The position numbers and the translations under genes are program-made. A model generated the notes under the pieces. That model was not told where the DNA came from, searched no databases, and saw only the letters and a program-made list of their open reading frames with translations. A stretch of 64,000 nucleotides of DNA from Bradyrhizobium sp. LTSP885 (GTDB taxonomy: Bacteria; Pseudomonadota; Alphaproteobacteria; Rhizobiales; Xanthobacteraceae): positions 124,001 to 188,000 of the forward strand of contig NZ_JYMT01000031.1 in the NCBI RefSeq assembly GCF_000938305.1, given 5' to 3'. Below are positions 32,707 through 40,708 of the stretch, piece by piece (the first letter of the stretch is position 1; each line of letters opens with the position of its first letter).

Positions 32707-33419
32707 TATGCGCCTTCGCTCCTCTTGGTGACCTGGTCGGAACGCACCGCACATCCCGACAGGAAGAGCGCCGCACATTTCTTGGCGCGTGCTTCGAGTT
32801 CATCGTGCTGCGGCAGCGGCTTGTGCCCGTACCACACATCGCGCTGCGGCTGGAACACGAGCATGCCGAGCAGCATGCCGGCCGCGGACTCGGCGTCGTC
32901 GAGCACGATCCGTCCGCGCTTCTGCTGGATGCCCAGCCACGCCGCCAGCGAGCTGACGCTGCGTCGCATCGCCTTCTCGTAGAACATCTCGGCGACCGCA
33001 GGGAATTTGTCGCTCTCGGCCAGGATGATGCGTTGCATGGCGATGACGTCGCCATCGAGCACGAGGTCGGCGCAGGCCAACAGCGCCGCCTGCAATGCGG
33101 CTTCGATATCGCGCCCGTCGCAGGCGCCGAGATTCACTTTGGAGACGAACCAGTCCATCCGGTCCGTCACCATGGCCTCGAACAGCGCCATCTTGTTTGG
33201 GACAAGCCGGTAGAGCGTCTTGGTCGAGACGCCGGCGCGGCAGGCCACGTCGGCGATGTTGGCCGCAGCGAAACCGCGGGCCGCGAACTCCTGCAGCGCA
33301 GCATCATAGATGACGGCGCGCGTCTCATCGTCCGAACGCAGCTGTGGCCGACCGCGACCGCGCCGTCCCGTATCAGGAGTGTCGTCCCCGCCGGACTGCT
33401 CTTTGCCCTTCACGCCCAT
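32706..33419 (-). CDS. TetR/AcrR-family repressor
   Basis: 237 residues with an N-terminal TetR helix-turn-helix (EFAARGFAAANIADVACRAGVSTKTLYRLV, residues ~42-71) and an all-helical effector domain. It is divergent from an EmrA/EmrB-type efflux pair, and an 18-bp inverted repeat overlaps the -35 region of those genes, so it probably represses them and is relieved by a pump substrate. Confidence 0.9.
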   Translation of the reverse strand: MGVKGKEQSGGDDTPDTGRRGRGRPQLRSDDETRAVIYDAALQEFAARGFAAANIADVACRAGVSTKTLYRLVPNKMALFEAMVTDRMDWFVSKVNLGACDGRDIEAALQAALLACADLVLDGDVIAMQRIILAESDKFPAVAEMFYEKAMRRSVSSLAAWLGIQQKRGRIVLDDAESAAGMLLGMLVFQPQRDVWYGHKPLPQHDELEARAKKCAALFLSGCAVRSDQVTKRSEGA

Positions 33420-33451
33420 GCTGTCTTCCGAGCCATGCTTTTAAATGATGC

Positions 33452-33490
33452 CTGTCATTCTATTGACAGTCCCAACATAGGCGCTATTTT
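33452..33490 (+). promoter_or_regulatory. efflux-operon promoter with overlapping TetR operator
   Basis: CTGTCA-TTCTAT-TGACAG (33452-33469) is a perfect 6-bp-arm inverted repeat. Its right arm contains a consensus -35 TTGACA (33463-33468), followed after 16 bases by TATTTT (33485-33490) as -10. Repressor binding would block RNA polymerase, matching a TetR-controlled efflux promoter. Confidence 0.6.
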
Positions 33491-33581
33491 GGAAAATATC
33501 AAGTTTCCTAATTATCCCGAGTGGCCGTCGACCGAGATTGGCGAGGTTTTACAGCGGGATACAGCAACCGGGAGCGCCGCC

Positions 33582-34772
33582 ATGAGCCATCATTCGACGT
33601 CATTCAAGGCCGAAAGCCAGGTTCCAGCCGACACCGCCAAGCAATTGGTCGCGAATCCGGAAAGCGCCGCCGCGCCTCCCACGAACGCGAAGGGCAAGCT
33701 TCGCCGCCTCCTTCTGGCCGGCGCCGCGGTGGCGGCGCTGGCCGGTGCTGCCTGGTACGGCTGGGATTACTGGACCGTCGGCCGCTTTCTTGTGTCGACC
33801 GACGACGCCTATGTGAAAGCCGACAACACGACGATCGCGCCGAAAGTGTCCGGCTATCTCAGTGAGGTGCTGGCGGGCGACAACGAGCATGTGCACGCCG
33901 GCCAGGTGCTGGCGCGGATCGACGATCGCGATTTCAGGGTCGCACTCGATCAGGCCAAGGCCGACGTCGCCGCGTCCGAGGCTGCGATCACCAGCAAGCG
34001 CGCCCAGCTCGACGTGCAACACTCCGTGATCGAGGCGGCCCGGGCGACGCTCGCGGTCGACGATGCGACGCAGACCTTCGCCGCGCAGGAGAACAAGCGC
34101 TACACCGACCTCGCCGGCACCGGCTTCGGCAGCGTCCAGAACGCGCAGCAGGCGCAGTCGCGTCACGCCGGCGCCGAGGCCGCGGTTGCGCGCGACACCG
34201 CGAACCTCGCGTCCGCTTTGCACCAGGTGGAATTGCTCAAGGCCGACATCGTCCAGGCCGAAGCGGCGGCTGCTCGGTCGTCCGCGCTGCAGCACCAGGC
34301 CGAGCTCAATCTCGGCTACACCACGATATCAGCGCCGATCGACGGCGTCGTCGGCAACCGCACGCTGCGCACCGGCCAGTTCGTGCAGGCCGGCACGCAA
34401 TTGATGTCGCTGGTGCCGGCCACCGGGGCCTATGTGATTGCCAATTTCAAGGAGACCCAGCTGACCGACGTCCGCAAGGGCCAGTCGGTGGAGATCGCGG
34501 TCGATATGTTCCCCGGCCAGGTCGTGCGCGGTCATGTCGACAGTCTTGCACCGGCGAGCGGCCAGGAATTCGCGCTGCTGCCACCGGACAACGCGACCGG
34601 CAATTTCACCAAGGTGGTGCAGCGCATTCCCGTGAAGATCGCACTCGACGCCACCCCCGTCGAATTGCGGCCGGGCATGTCCGTGATCCCGACCATCGCG
34701 ACGCTGTCGCATCCGGCTGACGCCCCGCGCTCCAACACCACGCCGAAGGTTGCTGTCGTCTCGTTCAAATAG
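33582..34772 (+). CDS. EmrA/HlyD-type membrane-fusion protein
   Basis: 396 residues: one N-terminal membrane anchor (LLLAGAAVAALAGAAWYGW), the split lipoyl domain starting STDDAYVKADNTTIAPKVSGYLSEV and closing at LNLGYTTISAPIDGVVGNRTL, and a long helical hairpin between. It bridges the inner-membrane pump to an outer-membrane channel. GGGAG lies upstream of the ATG. The MFS gene follows after 22 bp. Confidence 0.92.
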   Translation: MSHHSTSFKAESQVPADTAKQLVANPESAAAPPTNAKGKLRRLLLAGAAVAALAGAAWYGWDYWTVGRFLVSTDDAYVKADNTTIAPKVSGYLSEVLAGDNEHVHAGQVLARIDDRDFRVALDQAKADVAASEAAITSKRAQLDVQHSVIEAARATLAVDDATQTFAAQENKRYTDLAGTGFGSVQNAQQAQSRHAGAEAAVARDTANLASALHQVELLKADIVQAEAAAARSSALQHQAELNLGYTTISAPIDGVVGNRTLRTGQFVQAGTQLMSLVPATGAYVIANFKETQLTDVRKGQSVEIAVDMFPGQVVRGHVDSLAPASGQEFALLPPDNATGNFTKVVQRIPVKIALDATPVELRPGMSVIPTIATLSHPADAPRSNTTPKVAVVSFK

Positions 34773-34794
34773 GTAATGCCAAATAGGTGATGCC

Positions 34795-36408
34795 ATGTCA
34801 GATATCGCCCTCTCATCCCCTGCCGCCTTGCCCCGCGCCACCGCCGTAGCAGTCGACCCGAACCGCGCCAGCCCGGTGGTCTGGATTTCGGTGTTCGCGG
34901 CCATGATCGGCGCGTTCATGGCGATCCTCAACATCCAGATCACCAACGCCTCGCTGCTCAATATCGAGGGCGGCATCGGCACCGGCGTCGACAACGGCTC
35001 CTGGATCTCGACGTCGTACCTGATCGGCGAGATCGTGGTGATCCCGCTCACCGACTACCTCACCCGGGTGTTCTCCTTCCGCAAGATCATTCTGGTCCAC
35101 GCCACACTGTTTGCGATCTTCTCGGTGGCCTGTGCCTTCACCCACGATTTGCCATCGATGATCGCGATGCGCGGCCTGCAGGGCTTTTTCGGCGGCGTGC
35201 TGATCCCGATGGCCTTCACGCTGGTGTTCACCAAGCTGCCGAAGCCGCAGCAGCCGATCGGACTTGCGATGTTCGCGCTGGCCGTGACCTTTGCCCCGGC
35301 CATCGGCCCCACCATCGGCGGCTACCTCACCGAGAACTACGGCTGGCAGACCATCTTCTTCGTCAACGTGATCCCGACCGCGGTGATGGTCGCGACGCTC
35401 TATTTCACGATCGAGCGGCAGCCGATGCAGCTCAAGCTGCTCCGCGAAGGCGACTGGCTCGGCATCGTGACGATGGCGATCGGGCTCTCGGCGCTGCAGT
35501 CGGTGCTGGAAGAGGGCAACAAGGACGACTGGTTCGGTTCGCCTTTCATCGTCAGGCTCGCGGTGATCGCCGCGGTCAGCCTGACCCTGTTCATCTGGAT
35601 CGAGCTGGTCGTCGAGAAGCCGCTGATCCGGCTCCGGCTGCTCGCCCAGCGCAGCTTCGGCTTCGGCACCATCTCGGCGGTGTTCGTCGGCTTCGCGCTG
35701 TTCGGCTCGGTCTACCTGCTGCCCGCCTATCTCGGCCAGGTGCAGCGCTACAATGCCGAGCAGATCGGCCAGGTGCTGGCCTGGACCGGGCTGCCGCAGT
35801 TGATCCTGATCCCGCTGGTCCCGAAGCTGATGCAGCGCTTCGATGCCCGCTTCATCGCCTTCGTCGGCATGATGCTGTTCGCGGTCTCATCCTTCATGAA
35901 CATCTCGATGTCGCTCGACTATTCCGGCGACCAGTTCTTCGTCCCGAACATCGTCCGCGCCATCGGCCAGGCGCTGATGCTGGCGCCGCTGTCCGCCGTC
36001 AGCCTCGGCAGCGTCGCACCGCAGGATGCCGCGGCCGCCTCCGGCATCTCCAACATGATGCGTAACCTCGGCGGCGCGATCGGCACCGCGCTGCTCGCCA
36101 CCATCGTCACCAAGCGCGAGCAGTTCCACTCCAACATCATCGGCCAGTCCGTCGACCTCGGCCGCGAGGAGGTGCGCAGCCGGATCACCGAGATCACCAA
36201 CTACTTCCTCAGCCACGGCATCTCCGACCCCGCCACCGCGCATCAACAGGCGATCGTAGCCCTTGGCGGCATCGTCAAGCGCCAGGCGCTGGTGCTTGGC
36301 TTTAGCGACACCTTCGCCGTGATCGGCATCGTGCTGGTCTTCGCCGCGATCGCGATCCTGCTCACGGGCAAGCCCAAAGGCAACGCGGGCGGTGGCGCCG
36401 CGCACTGA
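34795..36408 (+). CDS. EmrB/QacA-type (DHA2) MFS multidrug efflux transporter
   Basis: 537 residues with 14 predicted membrane spans; motif A-like GNGSWISTSYLIGEIVVIPLTDYL and motif C-like AVTFAPAIGPTIGGYL are visible. Proton-driven exporter of hydrophobic compounds working with the fusion protein upstream and probably a TolC-like channel elsewhere. Substrate unknown; the catabolic cluster for an aromatic acid next door suggests a possible role against aromatic toxicity, which is speculation. Confidence 0.92.
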   Translation: MSDIALSSPAALPRATAVAVDPNRASPVVWISVFAAMIGAFMAILNIQITNASLLNIEGGIGTGVDNGSWISTSYLIGEIVVIPLTDYLTRVFSFRKIILVHATLFAIFSVACAFTHDLPSMIAMRGLQGFFGGVLIPMAFTLVFTKLPKPQQPIGLAMFALAVTFAPAIGPTIGGYLTENYGWQTIFFVNVIPTAVMVATLYFTIERQPMQLKLLREGDWLGIVTMAIGLSALQSVLEEGNKDDWFGSPFIVRLAVIAAVSLTLFIWIELVVEKPLIRLRLLAQRSFGFGTISAVFVGFALFGSVYLLPAYLGQVQRYNAEQIGQVLAWTGLPQLILIPLVPKLMQRFDARFIAFVGMMLFAVSSFMNISMSLDYSGDQFFVPNIVRAIGQALMLAPLSAVSLGSVAPQDAAAASGISNMMRNLGGAIGTALLATIVTKREQFHSNIIGQSVDLGREEVRSRITEITNYFLSHGISDPATAHQQAIVALGGIVKRQALVLGFSDTFAVIGIVLVFAAIAILLTGKPKGNAGGGAAH

Positions 36409-36417
36409 TCCAGGGTC

Positions 36418-38061
36418 TCAACTCGCCTCACGCAACCTGAAGCGCTGGATCTTTCCGGTCTGCGTCTTCGGCAGCGCTTCCACGAAGGCGATCGCGCGAG
36501 GATATTTGTACGGCGCGATCGTTGCCTTGACGTGATCCTGCAGCAGCTTGACCTCGACATCGTCGTTGCGCGCACCCGGCTTCAGCACGACGAATGCCGA
36601 GACGACCTGCCCGCGCTCCACATCAGGCGCACCGATCACAGCGCATTCCGCGACGTCGGGATGCCCGAGCAGCGCGGCCTCGACCTCGGGCCCCGCGATG
36701 TTGTAGCCGGCCGAGATGATCATGTCGTCGGCGCGGGCGACGAACGACAGCCGGCCGTTCTCGTCGCTGACGAAGGCATCGCCGGTGATATTCCAGCCAT
36801 CGCGCACATAGTTCGCCTGCCTGGCGTCGGCGAGATAGCGGCAGCCGGTCGGACCGCGGACCGCCAGCCTGCCGACCGTGCCCGGCGGCAACTCGTTCAT
36901 GTCCTCATCGACGATCCTGGCCTCATAGCCGGAGACCGGATTCCCCGTCGTCCCGCCGACGGCGCTGCCGACCCGGTTGGTGATGAAGATGTGCAGCAAT
37001 TCGGTGCTGCCGATGCCATCGAGGATCGGCTTGCCGGTCTTCGCCGTCCAGCTTTCGAACACCGGCGCCGGCAGCGTCTCGCCCGCCGAGATCGCAAGCC
37101 GCAGCGACGACAGATCGGCGCCCTTGTCCATCGCGGCCATCATCGCCCGATAGGCGGTCGGCGCGGTGAAGCAGATCGTCGCCTTGTGGGTTTCGATGAT
37201 CCTGATCATCTCGCTCGGCGCTGCGTTTTCCAGCAACGTCGCAGTCGCGCCATAGCGCAGCGGAAAGATTGCCAGACCACCGAGGCCGAAGGTGAAGGCG
37301 AGCGGCGGCGAGCCGACGAAGACGTCGTCCGGCGTCACCTTGAGCACTTCCTTGGCGTAACCGTCCGCCACGATCAGGAGGTCGCGGTGGAAATGCATCG
37401 TCGCCTTCGGCTCGCCCGTCGTGCCCGAGGTGAAGCCGAGCAGCGCGACATCGTCGCGGCCGGTCTTCACCGCCTCGAATTTCACCGGCTTGTTCAGCGC
37501 GATCCGATCAAGCTCCGCATCGTGGTTCTGGGTGCCGTCGAAATTGACGACCTGCTTGAGGAATTTGCTGGTCTTGGCGCAAGCGACCAGTTCATCCGCG
37601 ATGCGGCTGTCGGTCAGCGCCAGCGCGATTTCGGCCTTATCGATGATTTTTGCGAGTTCACCTGCACGCAGCATTGGCATGGTGTTGACGACGACCGCGC
37701 CGGCCTTGGTCGCGGCAAGCCACGCCGCCACCAGCGCCGGATTGTTGCCGGAGCGGATCAGCACGCGGTTACCGGGCTTGACGCCGTAATTCTCCACCAG
37801 CGCATGCGCCAGGCGGTTCGACCAGTCGGTCAATTCCTTGTAGGTGCGCTGGCGGCCGTTGCCGATCAGCGCGATGCGATCGCCCATGCCCTGCTCGACG
37901 ATCCGATCGGTCAGTTCGACCGCGGCGTTGAGATAGTCGGGATATCTGAATTCCGGCCGGTCGAGCAGCAGCTGCGGCCATTGATCCGCCGGCGGCAGAT
38001 TGCGCCGTGCGAAATCGTCGACATGCCCCGATGGGCCAAGCCCGGGAAATTCACCTGACAT
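36418..38061 (-). CDS. aryl-CoA ligase, probable 2-aminobenzoate-CoA ligase
   Basis: 547 residues of the ANL superfamily. The phosphate loop is LLGFTSGTTGEPKATMHFH, the hinge region GWNITGDAFVSDENGRLSFVARADDMI and the C-terminal catalytic lysine in LPKTQTGKIQRF. It is of the benzoate/2-aminobenzoate-CoA ligase branch: it would activate the aromatic acid with ATP and CoA as the pathway's first step. The assignment to anthranilate rests on the fused aminobenzoyl-CoA-type oxygenase in the same cluster; benzoate or salicylate are alternatives. It is downstream of the MarR gene and preceded by an AT-rich operator. Confidence 0.82.
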   Translation of the reverse strand: MSGEFPGLGPSGHVDDFARRNLPPADQWPQLLLDRPEFRYPDYLNAAVELTDRIVEQGMGDRIALIGNGRQRTYKELTDWSNRLAHALVENYGVKPGNRVLIRSGNNPALVAAWLAATKAGAVVVNTMPMLRAGELAKIIDKAEIALALTDSRIADELVACAKTSKFLKQVVNFDGTQNHDAELDRIALNKPVKFEAVKTGRDDVALLGFTSGTTGEPKATMHFHRDLLIVADGYAKEVLKVTPDDVFVGSPPLAFTFGLGGLAIFPLRYGATATLLENAAPSEMIRIIETHKATICFTAPTAYRAMMAAMDKGADLSSLRLAISAGETLPAPVFESWTAKTGKPILDGIGSTELLHIFITNRVGSAVGGTTGNPVSGYEARIVDEDMNELPPGTVGRLAVRGPTGCRYLADARQANYVRDGWNITGDAFVSDENGRLSFVARADDMIISAGYNIAGPEVEAALLGHPDVAECAVIGAPDVERGQVVSAFVVLKPGARNDDVEVKLLQDHVKATIAPYKYPRAIAFVEALPKTQTGKIQRFRLREAS

Positions 38062-38153
38062 TCGATTGCCCCTTGCTTTCCGTCCAGAAAGGCCAAGACC
38101 AAAATCGAGAACACCAATATCGAGGACGCCCGGCAGCGTTCCGATCGAAAATC

Positions 38154-38169
38154 ATTTTATACTTAAAAT
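38154..38169 (-). promoter_or_regulatory. AT-rich operator upstream of the CoA ligase (shared motif)
   Basis: ATTTTA-TACT-TAAAAT, an inverted repeat 93 bp ahead of the ligase start. The first 15 bases are identical to 46654-46668 upstream of the fused oxygenase, in the same orientation relative to the gene. MarR-family regulators bind such AT-rich palindromes. Confidence 0.6.
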
Positions 38170-38220
38170 AATTTGGCGCAAGAGTGGAAATCGGAAAATC
38201 CTCTCGCTCGCTAGATCTGC

Positions 38221-38715
38221 TTAAGTCGTCCTCGCCTTGGCGGACCGCTGCGCCGAGCCCTTGGCCTTGGCCAGCAGCTTCATCAGTTCGCGGATATCCT
38301 TCGGCGAAAGGTCACCGAAGATATCGGCGATCCATTTCTCGTGCTCGGCGGCCATCTTGCGGAACTCGGCGCGGCCGAGCTTGGTCAACCGGATGAATTG
38401 CACGCGGCGGTCGGTTTCCGAGGTGCGGCGATCGAGATGGCCTGACTCAACCAGGCGGTCGACCAGGCCAGTGACGTTACCGTTGGAGACCATCATCCGC
38501 CGCGACAGGTCCGACAGCGTCATGCCGTCCTGCACCTTGTCGAGCTGCGCCATTAGGTCGAAGCGCGGCAGCGTGACATCGAAACGCTCGCGCAGCCGGC
38601 CGCGGACCTCGCTTTCGATCAGCGTGGTGCAGGTCAGGAGGCGGAGCCACAGGCGCAGCTCGGTGCCGTGGTCATCGGGCAGTTCGACGGCTTTGGTTTC
38701 GGAATCGAGGATCAT
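38221..38715 (-). CDS. MarR-family transcriptional regulator of the aromatic cluster
   Basis: 164 residues with the MarR winged helix: TLSDLSRRMMVSNGNVTGLVDRLVESGHLDRRTSETDRR. The ATG at 38715 begins MILDSETKAVELP; the upstream open frame is not used. Lying between the ligase and the binding-protein gene, it most likely represses the cluster until an aryl-CoA (or the acid) appears, as for BadR/CouR-type MarR proteins known to sense aryl-CoAs. Confidence 0.88.
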   Translation of the reverse strand: MILDSETKAVELPDDHGTELRLWLRLLTCTTLIESEVRGRLRERFDVTLPRFDLMAQLDKVQDGMTLSDLSRRMMVSNGNVTGLVDRLVESGHLDRRTSETDRRVQFIRLTKLGRAEFRKMAAEHEKWIADIFGDLSPKDIRELMKLLAKAKGSAQRSAKARTT

Positions 38716-38755
38716 GCGGCAATCGCGCCTTTGCGGCTGTCCCTGGTCGGGTTGA

Positions 38756-38775
38756 TTGCTTTGAGCTTCAAGCAA
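38756..38775. promoter_or_regulatory. 20-bp palindromic site 1 (marR/binding-protein gap)
   Basis: TTGCTTTGAGCTTCAAGCAA, imperfect palindrome with TTGCTT/AAGCAA arms and an AGCT centre, 41 bp upstream of the marR start. A second copy 81 bp away differs at 3 of 20 bases. Likely autoregulatory operator of the divergent promoters. Confidence 0.55.
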
Positions 38776-38836
38776 TTTGCGGCGCGCCGCAAGGACAATT
38801 GCGAATCGAAGCAATGTTGCGGACCGGTTTTGGCAG

Positions 38837-38856
38837 TTTCTTTAACCTTCAAGCAA
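38837..38856. promoter_or_regulatory. 20-bp palindromic site 2 (marR/binding-protein gap)
   Basis: TTTCTTTAACCTTCAAGCAA matches site 1 at 17 of 20 positions and lies 135 bp ahead of the binding-protein start. The shared CTTCAAGCAATT block is repeated exactly at 38766-38777 and 38847-38858. Confidence 0.5.
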
Positions 38857-38990
38857 TTGGCGCGACGCTTGCATGGCTGGCGCCTGCACGGCGCGCAAGC
38901 TTCGTCCTGACGCAATGCCACATCGCTTGCGGCGGTCACGGTCGTCAGAATAAGCTGAGCCCAGGACATAGCGGTGGTTGGGGGAGTCAC

Positions 38991-40157
38991 ATGAAACGAT
39001 TGACGAAGTTTGCGGGACTGGCGGCGGTGCTTGGCGTCGCGATCACTCCGGCGGCCGCGCAGGAGAAGATCAAGATCGGCGTGATCGTCACGACGTCGGG
39101 ACCGGCCGCGGCGCTTGGTCAGCAGGTGCGTGACGGTTTTGCGCTCGCGATCAAGGACCTCGGCGGCAAGATGGCCGGCCGCGACGTCGAAATCGTCAAC
39201 GCCGACGACGAACTCAAGCCGGACGGCGCGGTGACCAAGGTGCGCGGGCTGCTGGAGCGCGACAAGGTCGACTTCGTGGTCGGCCCGATCTTCTCCAACA
39301 TCCTGCAGGCGATCCACCGCCCGGTCACTGAGAACAAGACCTTCCTGATCAGCCCGAATGCCGGGCCGTCGAGCTACGCCGGCAAGGAATGCAACCCGTT
39401 CTTCTATGTGACGTCGTACCAGAACGACCAGGTCCACGAGGTCCTCGGCAAGGTCGCGCAGGACCGCGGCTACAAGCGCGTCTATCTCCTGCTGCCAAAT
39501 TACCAGGCCGGGCGCGACTCCGCCGCCGGCTTCAAGCTCGACTACAAGGGCGAGATCGTCGAAGAATCCTACACGCCGTTGGGCACGCTGGATTTCCAGC
39601 CCGAGCTCTCCAAGATCGCCTCGCTGAAGCCGGACGCGCTGTTCACCTTCATGCCCGGCGGCATGGGCGTCAATCTGGTGAAGCAGTACAAGCAGGCCGG
39701 CGCCATCGTGCCGGTGCTGTCCGCCTTCACCGTCGACGAATCCACCCTGCCCGCGCAGCAGGACGCCGCGGTCGGCATGTTCGGTGGCGCGAACTGGGCG
39801 CCGAACCTCGACAATCCCCAAAGCAAGAAATTCGTCGCGGCCTATGAGGCCGCCTATAACGGCGTGCCCGGCACCTACGCGATGCAGGCCTATGACGCGG
39901 CGCTGCTGATCGACAGTGCGGTCAAGGCGGTGAAGGGCGACCTCTCCAACAAGGAGGCGGTCGCGGCCGCGCTGAAGAAGGCGGATTTCACCTCGCTGCG
40001 CGGTAACTTCAAATTCAGCGCCAACGGCTATCCGATCCAGGATTTCTATCTCACCAAGGTCGCGAAGCGGCTGGACGGCAAGTACCAGACCGAGATCGTC
40101 GAAAAGGTGTTTTCGGATTACGGCGACCGCTACGCCAAGGACTGCGTCGCCAAGTAA
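38991..40157 (+). CDS. Liv-type binding protein, probable aromatic-acid carrier
   Basis: 388 residues with a signal peptide ending TPAAA-QE (about residue 23) and a Peripla_BP_6 fold (IGVIVTTSGPAAALGQQVRDGF). GGGGGAG precedes the ATG. No permease or ATPase is adjacent. Members of this family near benzoate/anthranilate genes bind aromatic carboxylates, so this one is probably the periplasmic capture protein for the pathway substrate. Divergent from marR. Confidence 0.9.
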   Translation: MKRLTKFAGLAAVLGVAITPAAAQEKIKIGVIVTTSGPAAALGQQVRDGFALAIKDLGGKMAGRDVEIVNADDELKPDGAVTKVRGLLERDKVDFVVGPIFSNILQAIHRPVTENKTFLISPNAGPSSYAGKECNPFFYVTSYQNDQVHEVLGKVAQDRGYKRVYLLLPNYQAGRDSAAGFKLDYKGEIVEESYTPLGTLDFQPELSKIASLKPDALFTFMPGGMGVNLVKQYKQAGAIVPVLSAFTVDESTLPAQQDAAVGMFGGANWAPNLDNPQSKKFVAAYEAAYNGVPGTYAMQAYDAALLIDSAVKAVKGDLSNKEAVAAALKKADFTSLRGNFKFSANGYPIQDFYLTKVAKRLDGKYQTEIVEKVFSDYGDRYAKDCVAK

Positions 40158-40163
40158 GCCACT

Positions 40164-40220
40164 TAAAGCGTTTTCAAGCGAAGTGGGCACCGGTTCGCGT
40201 GAAGAAAACGCGTCAAACAG
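40164..40220. repeat. GCGTTTTC/GAAAACGC inverted repeat
   Basis: GCGTTTTC (40168-40175) pairs with GAAAACGC (40204-40211) around a centre GAAGTGGGCACCGGTTCGCG. An intergenic repeat common in this kind of genome; here between the binding-protein and cupin genes. Confidence 0.65.
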
Positions 40221-40235
40221 AATCGAGGAGGAAAC

Positions 40236-40694
40236 ATGGTCATGAAAGACGAAATCGCCGGCATCACGCGCGCCAATGAGGGCATCCAGGGCATTTCCTG
40301 GAACATCCTCGGCCAGACCTATGTGCCGAAGACCCGCAGCGAGCATTCCTTCTCGTGGCACGCGACGTTTCCGCCGGGCACCTTCGTTCCACCGCATATC
40401 CATCCCGACCAGGACGAGTACCTCTATATCCTCGAGGGCAAGCTCGATTTCTTTCTCGATGGCGCCGATGAATCCGCCACCCCCGGCGATCTTGTGCGCC
40501 TGCCGATGGGTAAGCCGCACGGCATCTTCAACAAGTCGCAGCAGCCGGCGAAGACGCTGTTCTGGGTGTCGCCGACCAGGAGGCTTTACGACCTGTTCTG
40601 GGCGATCCACAACATGAAGGAGCAGACCCCGGATGACGTGGTGCGGCTCGCCGCCGAACACAACATCCACTTCCTGCCCCCGCCTCCGGCGTAA
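40236..40694 (+). CDS. cupin-domain protein of the aromatic cluster
   Basis: 152 residues with a single cupin barrel. Cupin motif 1 reads PPHIHPDQDEYLYILEGKLDFFLDG and motif 2 GDLVRLPMGKPHGIFNKS, giving three candidate metal ligands (two His and Glu in motif 1) plus a motif 2 His. It could be a small metal-dependent enzyme (isomerase, dioxygenase) or a binding protein. Same strand as the binding-protein gene, 78 bp downstream. Role in the aromatic pathway unknown. Confidence 0.8.
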   Translation: MVMKDEIAGITRANEGIQGISWNILGQTYVPKTRSEHSFSWHATFPPGTFVPPHIHPDQDEYLYILEGKLDFFLDGADESATPGDLVRLPMGKPHGIFNKSQQPAKTLFWVSPTRRLYDLFWAIHNMKEQTPDDVVRLAAEHNIHFLPPPPA

Positions 40695-40708
40695 TTGCCT
40701 TCGTTCGG

